DNA of 64,000 bases, taken from NCBI GenBank assembly GCA_958430865.1, contig CAUDNR010001835.1, positions 4,470-68,469 on the forward strand, read 5' to 3'. Positions within the stretch are counted from its first letter, which is position 1, and each line of letters begins with the position of its first letter. Shown in pieces: positions 39,580 through 51,782 of this stretch. This DNA comes from Entrophospora sp. SA101 (lineage: Eukaryota > Glomeromycota > Glomeromycetes > Entrophosporales > Entrophosporaceae). The notes beneath the pieces were generated by a model that was not told the DNA's origin, did not search any database, and saw only the letters and a program-made list of their open reading frames with translations. Made by a program: the position numbers and the translations under genes.

Positions 39580-41436
39580 AAAAGATTTTTTTCAAAAATT
39601 TGTTTAATATACTATTTTATGAATGAAATCATAAACAATTGGAGGAGTTTTTATTATTATATAGTTTGTTAATATTAATTATATAAATTGTAAAGGTAAA
39701 TTAATAATTTATTTTAATGCTGAAATTTATTATATATATATTTTCTAATGTGAAATGAGTATTTCTCTATTATTCAATAATATAGCTACTTAATTATAAG
39801 CAACACAAACAAAACAGGATGAACAGACAAATAATTGGATCGTTTGGGATCTTATAGATAACTTTAAGAAAATGAACCAGAAGAAGACAATGACAATGAA
39901 GAAAAAAATGAGTCTGAAGAAGTAAAATAATAATTTTTTTTAGATTGAACAATTTAAATATATCTGAAGGATATCATACTAATTTGTTAATTCGCCTTAT
40001 AATAGAGTGATGTTCAAACAACTCTTAAACCATCAATTTCAATGAAAAATTTTAAAGAATAAGAAATGTGATTTCAAATGTAAGTAAATATAAATAAATA
40101 TAAAATATTTAACAAATATGCCTTTTTTTACTAGTTCTAATTAACACTATGTTATTATTTAAATAAGGCATATATTCTTGATGTAGATGATTTGTTTACA
40201 ACAATAAGTTGTACAATGTCTAAGTCAGCTTATATTACAAAGATCTAATGAAAAATCATGCAGAGATTTGGAATGTTATAGAAAGAAAGAATCAAAATGA
40301 ATTATTAAAACCAAATCTAAATTATCTAATAATTTTTTTGTTGATCAGTGATCAACCAGTGTTAGAAGAAGAAGCAAAAAAACTTGGTTCTTAACTCTGA
40401 AGAAGCCTATATAAGCTGTTTTTTAATAAATCAGATTCAAATACACCACTAATCCCTACAACAGGATCAATTATTGTGGTGTTTGATGGCTGTTGATCAT
40501 CAAACATATGTTACATCAATATAACAAAGTATTATGTGTGGATTTTTTAGTATCTTTATCATATATTTTTTTGAAAACATGGATTATAAAAAGAAATTTC
40601 TATTAATTTATCAGTTACAATGTAAATTTTTATGATAAAATTTAATAATAAATTGAATAACTTTTTCATAATAAAATTAAACAAAACTTTTTATAGTTTT
40701 ATTGTTTAAGTCTTCTATAATAAACTTACAAAGAGCTTTTTTCCATATCTCATTTGGTTATAAAGTTTTCCTATTAGCAATCTTTTTTCAATTTCTTTAG
40801 AATATATAAAAAAATTTTTTTTTAATTAGCAAGAAAAGAAACTCTCTGTAATCTAAAAGCTTAATCTATTTACTATAACTTCCCTTAGTTTCATGTCTGT
40901 ATCTCTTTATTTGAAGCTCTAATGCAATATAGTTTTATATAGGAGTCTGACTGTATGTGAAATTCAAAATTGGCCAAACAGAATTTGCATCCAAACACCC
41001 AAACTTTAATCAAGCTATAGTTATTCAAAATTAGCATTACTATTTATTTCAAAACTATGATTTTTCTCCAATATAAACTTGAAGAGTGCAGTTGAAAAGA
41101 TGAAAAATATTGTAAGTTTTCATGTGGGTATAGCTTTATGTTATGTCTATTAAGTTTAGTGAAATTTTGATAAATTTATTTATCAATACAAAAAATGTGA
41201 ACTTTTTATAATTTGAATGATTATTATGTTGCTTTTTTATTACAATAATAATTTTGAGAAATAATTTTGAATAAATGCAAAATAAGTATATGTAATAAAT
41301 GTCTTAATGTTCCTTTCTGAATGTTATCTACCTGATAGCCAATCAGCAAGGAACACCCAGACAAAAACCAAGAAAGAACTTAAAATAGATAGCAAAAATT
41401 ATACTAATCATTCTTATTAATGCTCTTTGTTTAAAA
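39580..41436. other. Intergenic region, no supported gene
   Basis: About 1.9 kb downstream of the GTPase gene. Short acidic frames (near 39870-39925) and broken frames near 40160-40560 are not convincing. I see no inverted ends. Confidence 0.45.
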
Positions 41437-43105
41437 TTACCAGACAACTGATTCAGGAACATTAGGTCCGAAATCATGTTTATAATGATTTAATACGCAA
41501 GATCCCTTTTGAGGATCATTATGACAAATTTTACAAATTTCCATACAACCAGGAGAATCTAAATCTCTAGAGCAACCATTGCAAACAAGTGTGCAACCAA
41601 TATTGTTACTAACTTCAATGCCACAACATGAATAATATTCTTTACAACCCTTATTACCATCACTAAAATCAACTCCACAACAATCATATCTCCTGCTACA
41701 CTCTGCCATTTGTTTACAACACTCATAACGATCTCTGCAGCCTTCACTATTAACTTCTCCCTGACAACAATTATAAACTGTTTCACATCCATTATCATCT
41801 GCTCCTACTATCTGATTACAACAATCATGTTTTTTTCTGCAAGGTTCGAAATTATTGCAACAATTATATTTTTCTTTACATCCAATACTGCCCTTTGATT
41901 GTTTACAACAAGCATAAGAACAGCCATCTGAACCTTCTCCCCAACCACAACATCCATGAATTTTTGGAGTATGAACAGTTCTATGTGGATTAACAATTGT
42001 AAATGTAACAACTCTTGTAACTGATGGCCAAAAGTCATAATCAGGAGCTTCATATTGGTACCCTACTGCTGTTAATGGATGCACTGAATTTTCGTTAGGA
42101 TGGTATTCAATTTTTTGGCCAGTATGGAATGGTGTAACATAACTAAATTTATGTATTTTAATTCTCCGATCAGGATGATGTTTTTCTAAATTTCCTAGAT
42201 GGTAACCAGAAAGACCAGATGGATGTTTTTTATAAATTTCTCCAGGATGAACTTGTTTATGATGTTCATGTTTTCTTTCCGTTTCACCATGACAATTGGA
42301 AATTGTTAACCTTGGATCATTCTTTTCTGGACATTTTAGGCATTTTGCTTCTTTAAATAGAATTGTAACAAGATGTTGATCATGACCTTTCATTAATTCA
42401 ATATACCGATTTAAGATTTTTTTTGGTTCTGCTTGTTTGAAAATTCTAATTTCAAAATAAAAAAAAAGGTTTTTTGATTGTTGTAAAATAATTTTAAACA
42501 ATTAACATAAAAATTATTATTTACCCCATTTCATTAAGCATATCATCATTTAAACAATTTTCATATATTTTACGTGTATTTGGATTAAGATATTCATACA
42601 AAAAAATATGAAAAACCTTAATATTTTTTTGAAAATCCTTGTATTTATCAAAAGTTTTTGATGCTTCTTCTGCTGCTTTAATTGGGCTTTCGGATAATGT
42701 GTCACCTTTCATAACAATAATCACATTATCCCAAACATTGCCATCATAATATTGAGCAAGTGATTGAATAAATTTTGCTTGACGAGTTAAAGATCCAAGT
42801 TTACGAGTTTCAGGAACAACAAACCAAAGAATTGTGTGTAGTTTAGTGATACCATTTTCATTCATAGTTTTGAGAATCGATAAAGCCGTTTGAGCATCAC
42901 CACCCTTCACTCCTTCGGAGTCATCAAAACCTTGCGTATCAATGTATAGGAAACCATTATCTCCACAAGTATATAACATGGTTCCTTTGGTACACGAATC
43001 TGCGCCATCAGATACTATCGCATCATTCGCCCCAAAAATTTTTGCTGTAAAACTTTTCCCGTTCCCTGTCCTCCCAATAGCCAGAATACATTTTTTATTT
43101 TCCAT
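41437..43105 (-). CDS. AIG1/GIMAP-like GTPase with His-Pro and tandem Cys-repeat tail
   Basis: Two exons (43105-42525 and 42445-41437) with a 79-base GT-AG intron give 529 residues. The G domain has a P-loop GRTGNGKS (11-18), a switch-II DTQG (56-59) and an MKGD at 132-135 in the place of the guanine-specificity motif. The helix around LGSLTRQAKFIQSL (103-116) fits the AIG1 family. A CLKC pair (229-232) and a CHGETERKHEHH cluster follow. About residues 253-317 are rich in His-Pro (VHPG, KHPS, YHLG, HHPD, YHPN, VHPL) at 8-10 residue spacing. Residues 359-510 hold 30 cysteines: seven C-x(3/5)-CC modules, then two C-x3-C-x2-C modules. There is no signal peptide or membrane segment, so it is likely cytosolic. 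Metal binding by the tail is inference. GIMAP relatives assemble on membranes and act in immunity; that role is not shown here. Confidence 0.88.
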
Positions 43106-43650
43106 TATCTGGAAGAAAAAATATCAATATAATTTAGAATTTTATTATTATTAAAAAGAGGCAACAAACAAATTTATATGACTAACTTGACAGTAATCTT
43201 CTCCCTTCTCTTTTGACGATGAAATCATTTTTGTTTACACGTCCGAAAAAATAATAAATGGTTACTTTTTAGAATCTCTTAATTAAAAGAATTAAAAAAA
43301 CTCGATTCAAAACGAGGAAAATTTGAAATTCGTTTTATATCAATTTTTAATTTATGTTGTATATATGACATAAATTTTAATTAATTATGCATACGACAGA
43401 ACCTTTATATTAATATATATATATATTAATATGTGGCTTTTTTATATTTCAACTTCCGGATTAATTTGGATCAATTAGGTCATGAATCAGATGAGAAGAG
43501 AAAAATTACAACTTTTGCATATTATGTATTATTTAATTGACTTTATTTACGAGTTTTCGTTCATCTTTATTTAGAAAAAGCATATTCGCCAAAACAACTA
43601 AGATAGAGAAGTAGTAGGAAAAGGTATACACTTATTTATTGTATATAATA
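43106..43650. promoter_or_regulatory. Upstream region of the GTPase gene
   Basis: Sequence between the GTPase start and a Tc1-like insertion. It contains the palindromic attaatatatatatatattaat near 43410-43430, no coding frame, and no motif I can name. Confidence 0.35.
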
Positions 43651-44357
43651 CACTCCCTGGACAAAAGTTTCGGTCACCACAAAACAATTAATTACGCAAA
43701 AACGTACATAATAAAACACAGATAAATTTCATCAAATTGTGATTAATGTTCTCAAGAATATGTACGCAAAATTTCAAATTTTGTAATGTTTGGGAGAATA
43801 ACAGTTAAAAAAACTAGAAGAATGATTTATGACAAGTGACTTCGTCACGTGTAAAACTTTTTATTTTTTTCGTTATTATTATTATTGTATTTTTATTATT
43901 GTTTTATTTTACCTAACTTATGAGCTTGGGTATTTTGTAAGCTATTTGTTAATACAAATAAAGAATAAATTAATTAAGAAAATAAAGATATTTATTACTA
44001 ATAAAAAGAATTATTAATTTTTTTTTAACTAATAAAAAATTTATTAAATTTCCCACTTGCGTAACGAAAAAAAATTTTTTTGCCTAGAGGTTGGAATCGT
44101 CCAAAAAATCCTTAGTCGATTACTAGTTGGTCAAAATTTCTTTTAGTCGATTATTTTTAGTCGACTATTTACTCGACTAAATTTTTTTAACACTAGCGTA
44201 TAACCATTTGCTTCGCAAAATGGTCACAGACAATAATAATAATTAGTATTAGTCGACTAAATAAACAACTAGTCGACTATTAGTTGTTTAAAAAAAAAGT
44301 TAGTTGACTAAATTAGTCGACTATTTTAGTCGATTCCAACCTCTAGTCCAGGGAGTG
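43651..44357. mobile_element. Tc1/mariner-like non-autonomous element, 707 bp
   Basis: Inverted ends cactccctggac / gtccagggagtg are flanked by TA on both sides (43649-43650 and 44358-44359). The left end continues aaaagtttcggtcacc, a typical Tc1-like terminus. No transposase frame. A second MITE is nested next to its right end. Confidence 0.75.
44085..44345. mobile_element. MITE nested in the Tc1-like element, 261 bp
   Basis: Inverted ends tagaggttggaatcg / cgattccaacctcta are perfect over 15 bp. The body is built of repeated 'tagtcgacta'-type motifs on both arms and a central accattttgc / gcttcgcaaaatggt palindrome. No clear 8-bp duplication. A partial relative lies at about 47160-47284. 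Confidence 0.7.
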
Positions 44358-44518
44358 TATTCCATACAAAAAATCTACGAAAAATGTATAGAAAAACCAT
44401 ACTAGTACTAGTATGAAATCTCATATACGGGTAAAGCTTGATTAATGGTTTGGGCACAGTAATCAGACCTCTCAAACATCAAAACACGTGATTTTACAAA
44501 AATAAAAGAATTATAAAC

Positions 44519-44689
44519 TCAATAAGTTGGTCTGCTCAATCGTTTAAATACTTGATAATATAAATAAATGGCCCACTTATCCAAAAAATTATCTTTATTA
44601 TTACAAGTGTTCAAATCGTAAACTTTTTCTAAATCTTCAAATTTATAAATAACTTTTGATCCACATGATGGTTCTTTTTTGCAATGGAT
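44519..44689 (-). CDS. Candidate terminal exon of an unrecognised gene
   Basis: After a minus-strand acceptor (aataaaag, ending at 44690), one frame runs 56 codons to TGA: IHCKKEPSCGSKVIYKFEDL, then EKVYDLNTCNNKDNFLDKWA and IYLYYQVFKRLSRPTY. The codon and residue mix looks protein-like, unlike the surrounding A/T runs. No upstream exon or start was found, so it may be a gene relic. Confidence 0.35.
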   Translation of the reverse strand: MHCKKEPSCGSKVIYKFEDLEKVYDLNTCNNKDNFLDKWAIYLYYQVFKRLSRPTY

Positions 44690-45459
44690 CTTTTATTAAT
44701 TTTATAATTTCTTTTTATATATATTTTTTTTTAAATAAAATAAATAAATAAATTTTTGCTCGACGCAACGAATAAAAATTATACTAGAAATTGTTTTAGT
44801 TTTAAGTTTATATATCTTATATATACTATAGAATGTGATGATTCCTACAGTTATGAAAATACTTACTCTTTTCACTTAACATCTTTATATTTTTTGATTC
44901 TTGTTTAAAGTTTATTTTGAATATCTAATAAAACAAAAAAAAATATAAGGAATTAACAACATTGTTTGGAGGAGATAGAGTTTGTATTTTTATATTACAT
45001 ATATTGATCAGTGAAAAATCCGCATGTGTATGCTCAACTGCATAAATTTCATTTTTCACACACAACATAGATTTGTTGAGGTGAATTAGTATATAATATT
45101 ATTAGTAATTTCGTTACAACAAATTTTAAATGAAATTTTCTTACGTGTCCAGCCATGAGGATTATACTGTCTGTTCTAATTTCCAGTTAAAGGAATATTG
45201 TCATCATCTTTCTCTTCTATCAATGAATTTCTTACCAAGTATTCAAAAGGTTTGTAACATACAGATTATATAATAATGAGTTAATGCTCAATCAAGTGAT
45301 TGATAAATAGTAAAATAAATAAAAATTAACACTTCCATTTCACATTACAATGCAGGTATCAGTTGTTTTTCTTTTTTCATGTTAATGTCCATCTGAATAC
45401 TTCCCTTCTCATTAGCATCATCAGGATCGGGTGTAATAATATTCATCATTTAGTATTTA
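44690..45459. other. Intergenic region, nothing recognised
   Basis: AT-rich sequence with no inverted ends or supported frames. Confidence 0.5.
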
Positions 45460-45977
45460 CAGTGTGTTAAGAAAAAAACTGCAGTGACAAAAAATTGCAT
45501 ATCTCAATAATTACATAATTAAATAAATTTTGATTCATTTGAAAGTTTATCAAATTGCCTTGTTAAATAAAAAAAATAGACATGATATGCTATTGCCAAT
45601 TTTCTGTAAAGCTAAATCATATCTTTTTTTGTCTCTGAAATTTTAAAATGGAATTTTTTAATAATAATCCTGATGCAAAAATATACATAATAAACATACA
45701 AAAAATCATACCAATTTGTAATGAAAGTTCCAGAGATTATATATAAACCTTCATACTTCCAGATTTTCTAGAATTTTGTCAATTGGAAATAAAAGGAATT
45801 TGATTATTTGAAAAAACAATTCAACGCATAAATTTCTTTTAAAGCTTACATAATAATATGCTTCAAAAATTTCATATGTCATAATCTATGATCCTCCAAT
45901 TCTCTGATATATAATTTGGCTACTTTTTCATTAAAAACAATATCTTTACAAACTGCTGTTTTTTTCTTAACACCCTG
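45460..45977. mobile_element. Tc1/mariner-like MITE, 518 bp
   Basis: The termini cagtgtgttaagaaaaaaac and, inverted, cagggtgttaagaaaaaaac match at 19 of 20 positions and continue into ctgcagt / agcagttt. TA flanks lie on both sides (45458-45459 and 45978-45979). No transposase frame is visible. Confidence 0.75.
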
Positions 45978-45979
45978 TA

Positions 45980-47159
45980 TATATGAATTCTATAGAGTAA
46001 GGTTAATAACAAAATTATCCCAATCTTTTAAAATAGTTTCGAATGGAGATATTCTCTTTCCCCGCCTGCCAAAAAGAGAAATGGCTTAGTTGGCTACAAG
46101 TAAACACTTGACCCAATCACAGAATAATTTTAGTTTTACCTTTCTTTTGCATTTCTCCTTAATGGGACAGCAAAGATAATTGATATTATCATTACAAATA
46201 AATAGAGAAAATATTGCATCACCAAAGTAATAATAATACTATGACCAGTGTTGTCAGCGGACGCGGACATGGACACGGACTGTCCGGTCCGGGACTGCGT
46301 CTTTCACTTTAAATGTCCTGGACCATTCTTGGACAAAATATAAATTTTTGCCTATTACCTCCTTCTTAAAGCTTTGGTGAATCTGTAAACACTTTATGGT
46401 ACAATTAACAAAGCAATAGAGCTCCTTTATCGCCATTAATTCCTTCTAAATAAATAATACGAAAATATCAAAATAATTAATAAATATACGGAATACAGAT
46501 ATAATAATAAAAATAAAAAAAAGATTACTTCGGGATTATAGTGTTTTCAATTAGCGAGTTAACGTCAAATTCAAATCCCGTTAACACACATAATAAATGG
46601 ATCACAGCATGTATGTGCATATTAACATTAATATTATTCACGATATTTTTCCCTTTTTAATACTTGCCAATCATAATCGCTCTAAATTCCACCCCAATTA
46701 AATTCATTCAAAAATGAAAATGATATATTTGTAAAACTAAAGCTAATATACATATATATAAGAAAGGTTTGTAGCATTTTGTAATAAGCTAAACACAGAC
46801 ATGACTTTTCATTATAAAAACTGAACACATAATTTTCATCTATTCTTAATTTAACGTTAATAATAATATTTCGTTTTTTTTTTTTTTGATTTGCAAATTT
46901 CAAATTCATTTCCATTATAATCTTTCACTTTTTCAAAATACTTCCATGTGTTACGATTCGTTTTTATAAACCGCTTAAATCATTGGAACTTGAAACCAAT
47001 GAACTATTAGACCTTGTATTGGTGATGTTTATTCATTCACATGTAAAATTATCATCAACAACACACTACTATTGTCGTCATCATCGTATTGGTGGTATTG
47101 ATAATCTTCCGCATCGAAATTTTCCATTTTGAATGATAAAACACAAAAATTGTAGCTGG
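45980..47159. other. Intergenic region with a possible single hAT-like end
   Basis: At about 46243 the sequence cagtgttgtcagcggacg begins a GC-rich stretch (to about 46330) of the kind that starts some hAT elements, but no partner end was found. A short minus-strand frame (near 47130) starts MENFDAEDYQYHQYDDDD. It could be an exon but has no support. Confidence 0.35.
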
Positions 47160-47284
47160 TCAGACAATAATAATATTAGCATAGTATTAGTATTAGTATT
47201 AGTAGTATTGGTATTAGTAGTCAATGACTATTAGTTGTTTAAAAAAAAGTTTAGTCGACTATTTTAGTCGATTCCAAGCCTCTA
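47160..47284. mobile_element. Partial MITE related to 44085-44345
   Basis: The right arm, gactattagttgtttaaaaa through tagtcgattccaagcctcta, matches the right half of the nested MITE with small indels. The left part is replaced by a simple (tattag)n repeat. Confidence 0.6.
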
Positions 47285-47574
47285 CTATTGCTTTCTTTAT
47301 TGTTATTTTCTTTTGTCATTCTAAGTAGTGCATATGGACCCATCTCGACCAAATGTCTATGTCGCTAAATTCTCCACTAATAATACGCATTTTACTGATA
47401 GTTTTTCAATTCGTTCGTCTATTTTTTTTTTTTAACAGGTTGTTTATTCACGGAGGTTTAAAAATATTAATGTATATATTAGTATTTTAATATTAAATAG
47501 AAACCTATTTTTGATAATAATAATAAAATTATGAATTCATTTCCGATGTAATTTTCAGAAAATTTCCAATTTTC

Positions 47575-47946
47575 TTGTTCACTAGTTTCTTTTCTAATAA
47601 TTTCCACAATCAATCTGTCAAGTTACTGGTTCTTTTGGCATTTTTAGAGGATATTTCAAAGCAAGTATCGGGTTGGAAAAGTTTACGTGTCCCAGTTAAA
47701 TCAACCATTCGTCAAGATACTGTTTCTGTTGTGCTAAAAACAATAATAAACTCAATTTTCTCAAAACATAATTTTCACGTTATGGTCTTTTTTATCGTTC
47801 AGACCAAAAATATTCTGCATCGATTCCAGATTATTAGATATGAGAGTACATATTTCATATCTACTGCATTTCATATTGAAAGTGCGTTTTTTTTTCATTC
47901 TGCATTCTACTCAACAATTTTTAACGGGGCGGGACAGATTTGTTGA
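47575..47946 (+). CDS. Unidentified open frame, 123 codons (doubtful)
   Basis: One uninterrupted frame with balanced residue use, including QVSGWKSLRVPVKSTIRQDT and VFFIVQTKNILHRFQIIRYE. I do not recognise a family. The listed first codon is not ATG (TTG). No flanking splice context was found. It could be a coding relic or chance. Confidence 0.25.
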   Translation: MFTSFFSNNFHNQSVKLLVLLAFLEDISKQVSGWKSLRVPVKSTIRQDTVSVVLKTIINSIFSKHNFHVMVFFIVQTKNILHRFQIIRYESTYFISTAFHIESAFFFHSAFYSTIFNGAGQIC

Positions 47947-47959
47947 AATGTGTGTCAAT

Positions 47960-48136
47960 TAGTGTTGGTTTCCAAAATTAGAGAGTTTCCCAACCGTGCG
48001 AAAGTCAAAAGGTTTCGCCATAAGTCGAAACTAGTTTTGATTTTTGGCTATTGACTTTTGATTTAGTTTTGACATATAACTTTTAATTTTAGTTTTGACT
48101 TTCGCCTCTTCAAGATAGTTTTGGCAACCAACACTA
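47960..48136. mobile_element. hAT-type MITE, 177 bp
   Basis: Inverted ends tagtgttggtttccaaaa / ttttggcaaccaacacta (one mismatch). The flanks gtgtcaat and gcatcaat agree at 6 of 8 bases. The body is made of repeated 'agttttgactttcg'-like segments. Confidence 0.7.
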
Positions 48137-49336
48137 GCATCAATTATCTCTGTATTAATTAATGCTAACATATTGACTAGTTCAGAACAATGTTGATCAA
48201 TATTCATGCTATTAGACTTTACTACTAAAATATGACAAGAAATAACTACAATTAAAGTGACCTCATTGTTGATTCCATAATCGAATGAAGATAATAATTG
48301 TGGCCCATCATTATTAATTAGAGGTAATGGTCTATAAGAGTTGCTTTTAACATAAACCAATTGGCAGCGTTGTTGATGTGGTGTGGTGGTTGTGGTAAAG
48401 TCAACATGTTATTGTTGTTGTCATCATTAGTAATTTTTATGAATTCGAAGAAGGTGTTTTGTTGAAAGTTCCAATTCATTAGCTTTTTTATAGGAAAAAT
48501 ACAAATAAAAGATTTTATCATCAATTTTCTATTGATAGGTTTTATACTCGGAATCCGTAGCTTCTCCAAAGTAAACTATTTATTTTAATATAACGAAAGA
48601 AATGTTTTTTGCACTTTTTTAAGATCTATACTTACAAATTTGCATGATTTAATGTGATCTTGCATAATAAAAGGACAAAACTATATGTAACTTTTATTAC
48701 TCGATTGATATTACAATTTTATGGCTTTAACAACTGAGCATAAATAAAAATTAAAAATCTTCACTAATTAAAAAATAAATTGGCGAATTATATTCAAGTT
48801 GAAATATGAGACGCGAATATTTATCTCATAATATGAAAAATCTCACTCATTTTCTACACCTCCGAGAGTAATCCCTTTTTTTTTGTTTTTCTTAAAAAAA
48901 AAGTATAGATATGTTCCTTGACATTTATTTCATAACTCAAAATAAAAATATTATTTTATAGTACTAAAGTATAGTACCAGTTTTTTATACAAATTCGTCA
49001 GTTAGTGAATTCATCATCAATTAAATTATATTCGTAATAATATTATTTTGAATAAATTCTTTAAAAACAATGCCGTTTAAATTGACTACTACTTGTGTGA
49101 TCGATTCAATCATTAACACCAAAGGAACAAGACAAGATTAATAATTTATTGAATTTTGCAAATCATCTAATTTCAGCAAAATTTAGGTTTTAGTACGGTG
49201 CGGGTCACTCTAACACATCAAATTCTGTGCAAAATGTTTCAAATTCAAAAAAAAAAAGCAAAATTTTTTTTTATCAATTTCATTACAAAAATGACATTTT
49301 TAATTTTTATCATGTGATTTTCCAAAAAATGCATTT
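48137..49336. other. Region with weak minus-strand open frames
   Basis: Frames at 48569-48318 and 48360-48031 overlap, and the second runs into the hAT MITE. They could be remains of a gene broken by that insertion, but no motif supports this. The rest is AT-rich without features. Confidence 0.35.
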
Positions 49337-49466
49337 ATATTAATTCATCAATTTCTTCTACAACATTATCTGGAATCTTTCTATGAGATTTATATTTTTT
49401 TACAATATATTCAGCCTGTAACACTGTTAAGCCTTTCCTGTAACAGTCCATAAATTTTGCAGCCCT
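49337..49466 (-). CDS. Partial coding frame cut by the assembly gap
   Basis: On the minus strand from the gap: AAKFMDCYRKGLTVLQAEYI, then VKKYKSHRKIPDNVVEEIDE, LI and a stop. It reads as the C-terminal end of a helical protein. The start is lost in the gap. Family not identified. Confidence 0.45.
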
Positions 49467-49476
49467 NNNNNNNNNN
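49467..49476. other. Assembly gap (10 N) joining block B to block C
   Basis: Ten N. The following base matches base 602, inside exon 2 of the UBC6 gene. Confidence 0.99.
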
Positions 49477-50785
49477 AGCTAAACCCTTAGAAAACAATAT
49501 TTTGGAATGGTAAATATCATTAATTCAAATTTTTTGTCATTATTGTAATAAATTATTTACTATTTTTTTATTTTTAATAGGCATTATGTTATTCGTGGTC
49601 CACAAGATACACCTTATCATAATGGAGAATATCATGGTAACTAATTTAAATTAATAGATCTTTTTTTCTCTGATGTAAATTTATTTATTTATATATTAAT
49701 TTGATAAATTATATAAACAAAGGCGTTTTACAATTTCCAGTTGAATATCCTTTTAAGCCGCCTTCAATTCGCATGACAACGCCTTCTGGTAAATCAAAAT
49801 AAAAAATAATAATTAAAAGAAACTTATAACTTATAATCTATTTATTGTTTATATTAACAATAATATAACATTATTACTGTTGTTGCTGTTAGGACGATTT
49901 CAAACTGATACAAGGCTGTGTTTGTCAATGTCAGATTTTCATCCAAGTTCTTGGAATCCTAGTTGGGGTGTTGCAACCATATTAAATGGATTATTAAGCT
50001 TTATGGTTACATAATAATTCTTTTATTATCATCGTCATCATTACTTTTCCATATTTGTCATAATAAATATAAATTTATCTATTTAAAATTTTTAATTATA
50101 TAGACTAGTGATGAAACCACAACAGGTAGTATTAAAACATCAGACATTGATAAAAAAACATATGCTTCAAGGTCGCACCAGTTCAATTTGAAGAATCCAA
50201 AATTTAGAGGTAACAATGATGATGATGATGATGACAATATTGACATTGTTAATGCTATTATCATAATAATTAATATATATATATATATTTTGATAAATTA
50301 TAGAAATATTTTCTGAACTTTGTGTAACAGAAACAGTACCGGTTGAAATTCTATATCCAATTAATAATAGTAATAATTTATCATCATCATCATCATCATC
50401 AACATCATCAACATCATCAACATCATCAACATCATCAACAACAACATCATCATCGACACCTAATGTGGCAAATAATAATAATAAATTTGATACTCAATTA
50501 TTAAAAGAAACAACGACATCTAATAATTTACTCCAAAACAATAATCAAATCAAAAAACGTAGTAAACTATTAAGTCAAAATCTTGGATCAGAAAATGAAA
50601 ATAATATAAATCAATCAAATAGCAACAACAACAACAATAATAATGTACAAAGGAGTTTATTTGATAAATGGAGAAATTGGATAATAGTAACTTTGGTATG
50701 TTTGTACCTAGTGTTATCTAAAATATTGGCTAGGAAATATGAGGCTATTACTTCTAGTGATCATGGAGAAATGTTTCATCCCTAA
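49477..50785 (+). CDS. UBC6: UBC6-type E2, third copy, 5' truncated by the gap
   Basis: Starts inside exon 2. Exon 1 and the start codon are absent because the contig begins here. The remaining exons, with the active-site Cys and the tail anchor, equal those at 428-1910. Confidence 0.9.
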
Positions 50786-51751
50786 ATACAAATGATGTTC
50801 TATTTTTTTATCCATTTATTATTAAAAGCAAAAAGGAAATTGTATAATAATAATAAGAAAGGTAAAGTTATTTTGTTAATAAAATAATATGATTGATAAT
50901 ATAATAAATTACTATTATTATGATTATGATTCCTTTTCCTTGCTTTTCTTTTTCATTCTATAATATCTTTATTTAAGAATGAAATTAACATTCATATATA
51001 ATAAATATGTTTAGCTTTACATTGTAACCATAATCTTTATTAATTTATTTAATTACTTACATAGTATAAATAGATTTAGAATTATTTTATAGAAAATCTT
51101 GTTTCTTCTATATATACGAACTATTTTATAATATAAAAATTATAAAAGCAATCTTTGTTTATTTACACAAGTTAATCAAACAATATAATAATTATTGATG
51201 AAATCAATTATTCATTATAATTAATTATCAATTCATTGCTTATTTAATTTATTTTTGGAGAATCCTATAATGTATCCACCAAGTCACACTTAAAATGGAT
51301 TATTACTTCTTCTGTATAGTTAGTTGTGTTATACTAATACCTGTCGGATAATAATAATATCGCAGATACTTGGATATTATACTGATATCAAATTGGTAAA
51401 CAGACCAAAAACCAATAAATATCCAGACACGATTGAATAATTGGATACTATATTTTGTAAACAGATGATCGATATAACTACTATTGTGAATCACCACCAA
51501 CCTTCATATTCTTAACTGCGTTAAGATTGTAGTTAAGAATTCTCTTAGAGATTGTAGACGAAATGTGTCTAATATCTGTTCTCTATACATTTATCATTTT
51601 GTGCAATGAAGAAACCCATGTACTAATATATTTCATTTTTCCTCCAAGGTTTCCCTTTGGAAAAATTCATCGATCATAATGTATTAATTGGGTAGATCTT
51701 GATCGCAATAAAATCCAAATCCGACGTACATGAATACAAAAATTTTCTTAG

Positions 51752-51782
<31 letters not shown>

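Noticed and set aside
41559..42053. Val/Ile-rich frames on both strands over the GTPase tail
   Set aside because: They are shadow frames of the cysteine-repeat coding exon.
46243..46330. GC-rich stretch starting cagtgttgtcagcgg as a hAT element
   Set aside because: Only one end is seen; no inverted partner or target duplication was found, so it is noted but not called.
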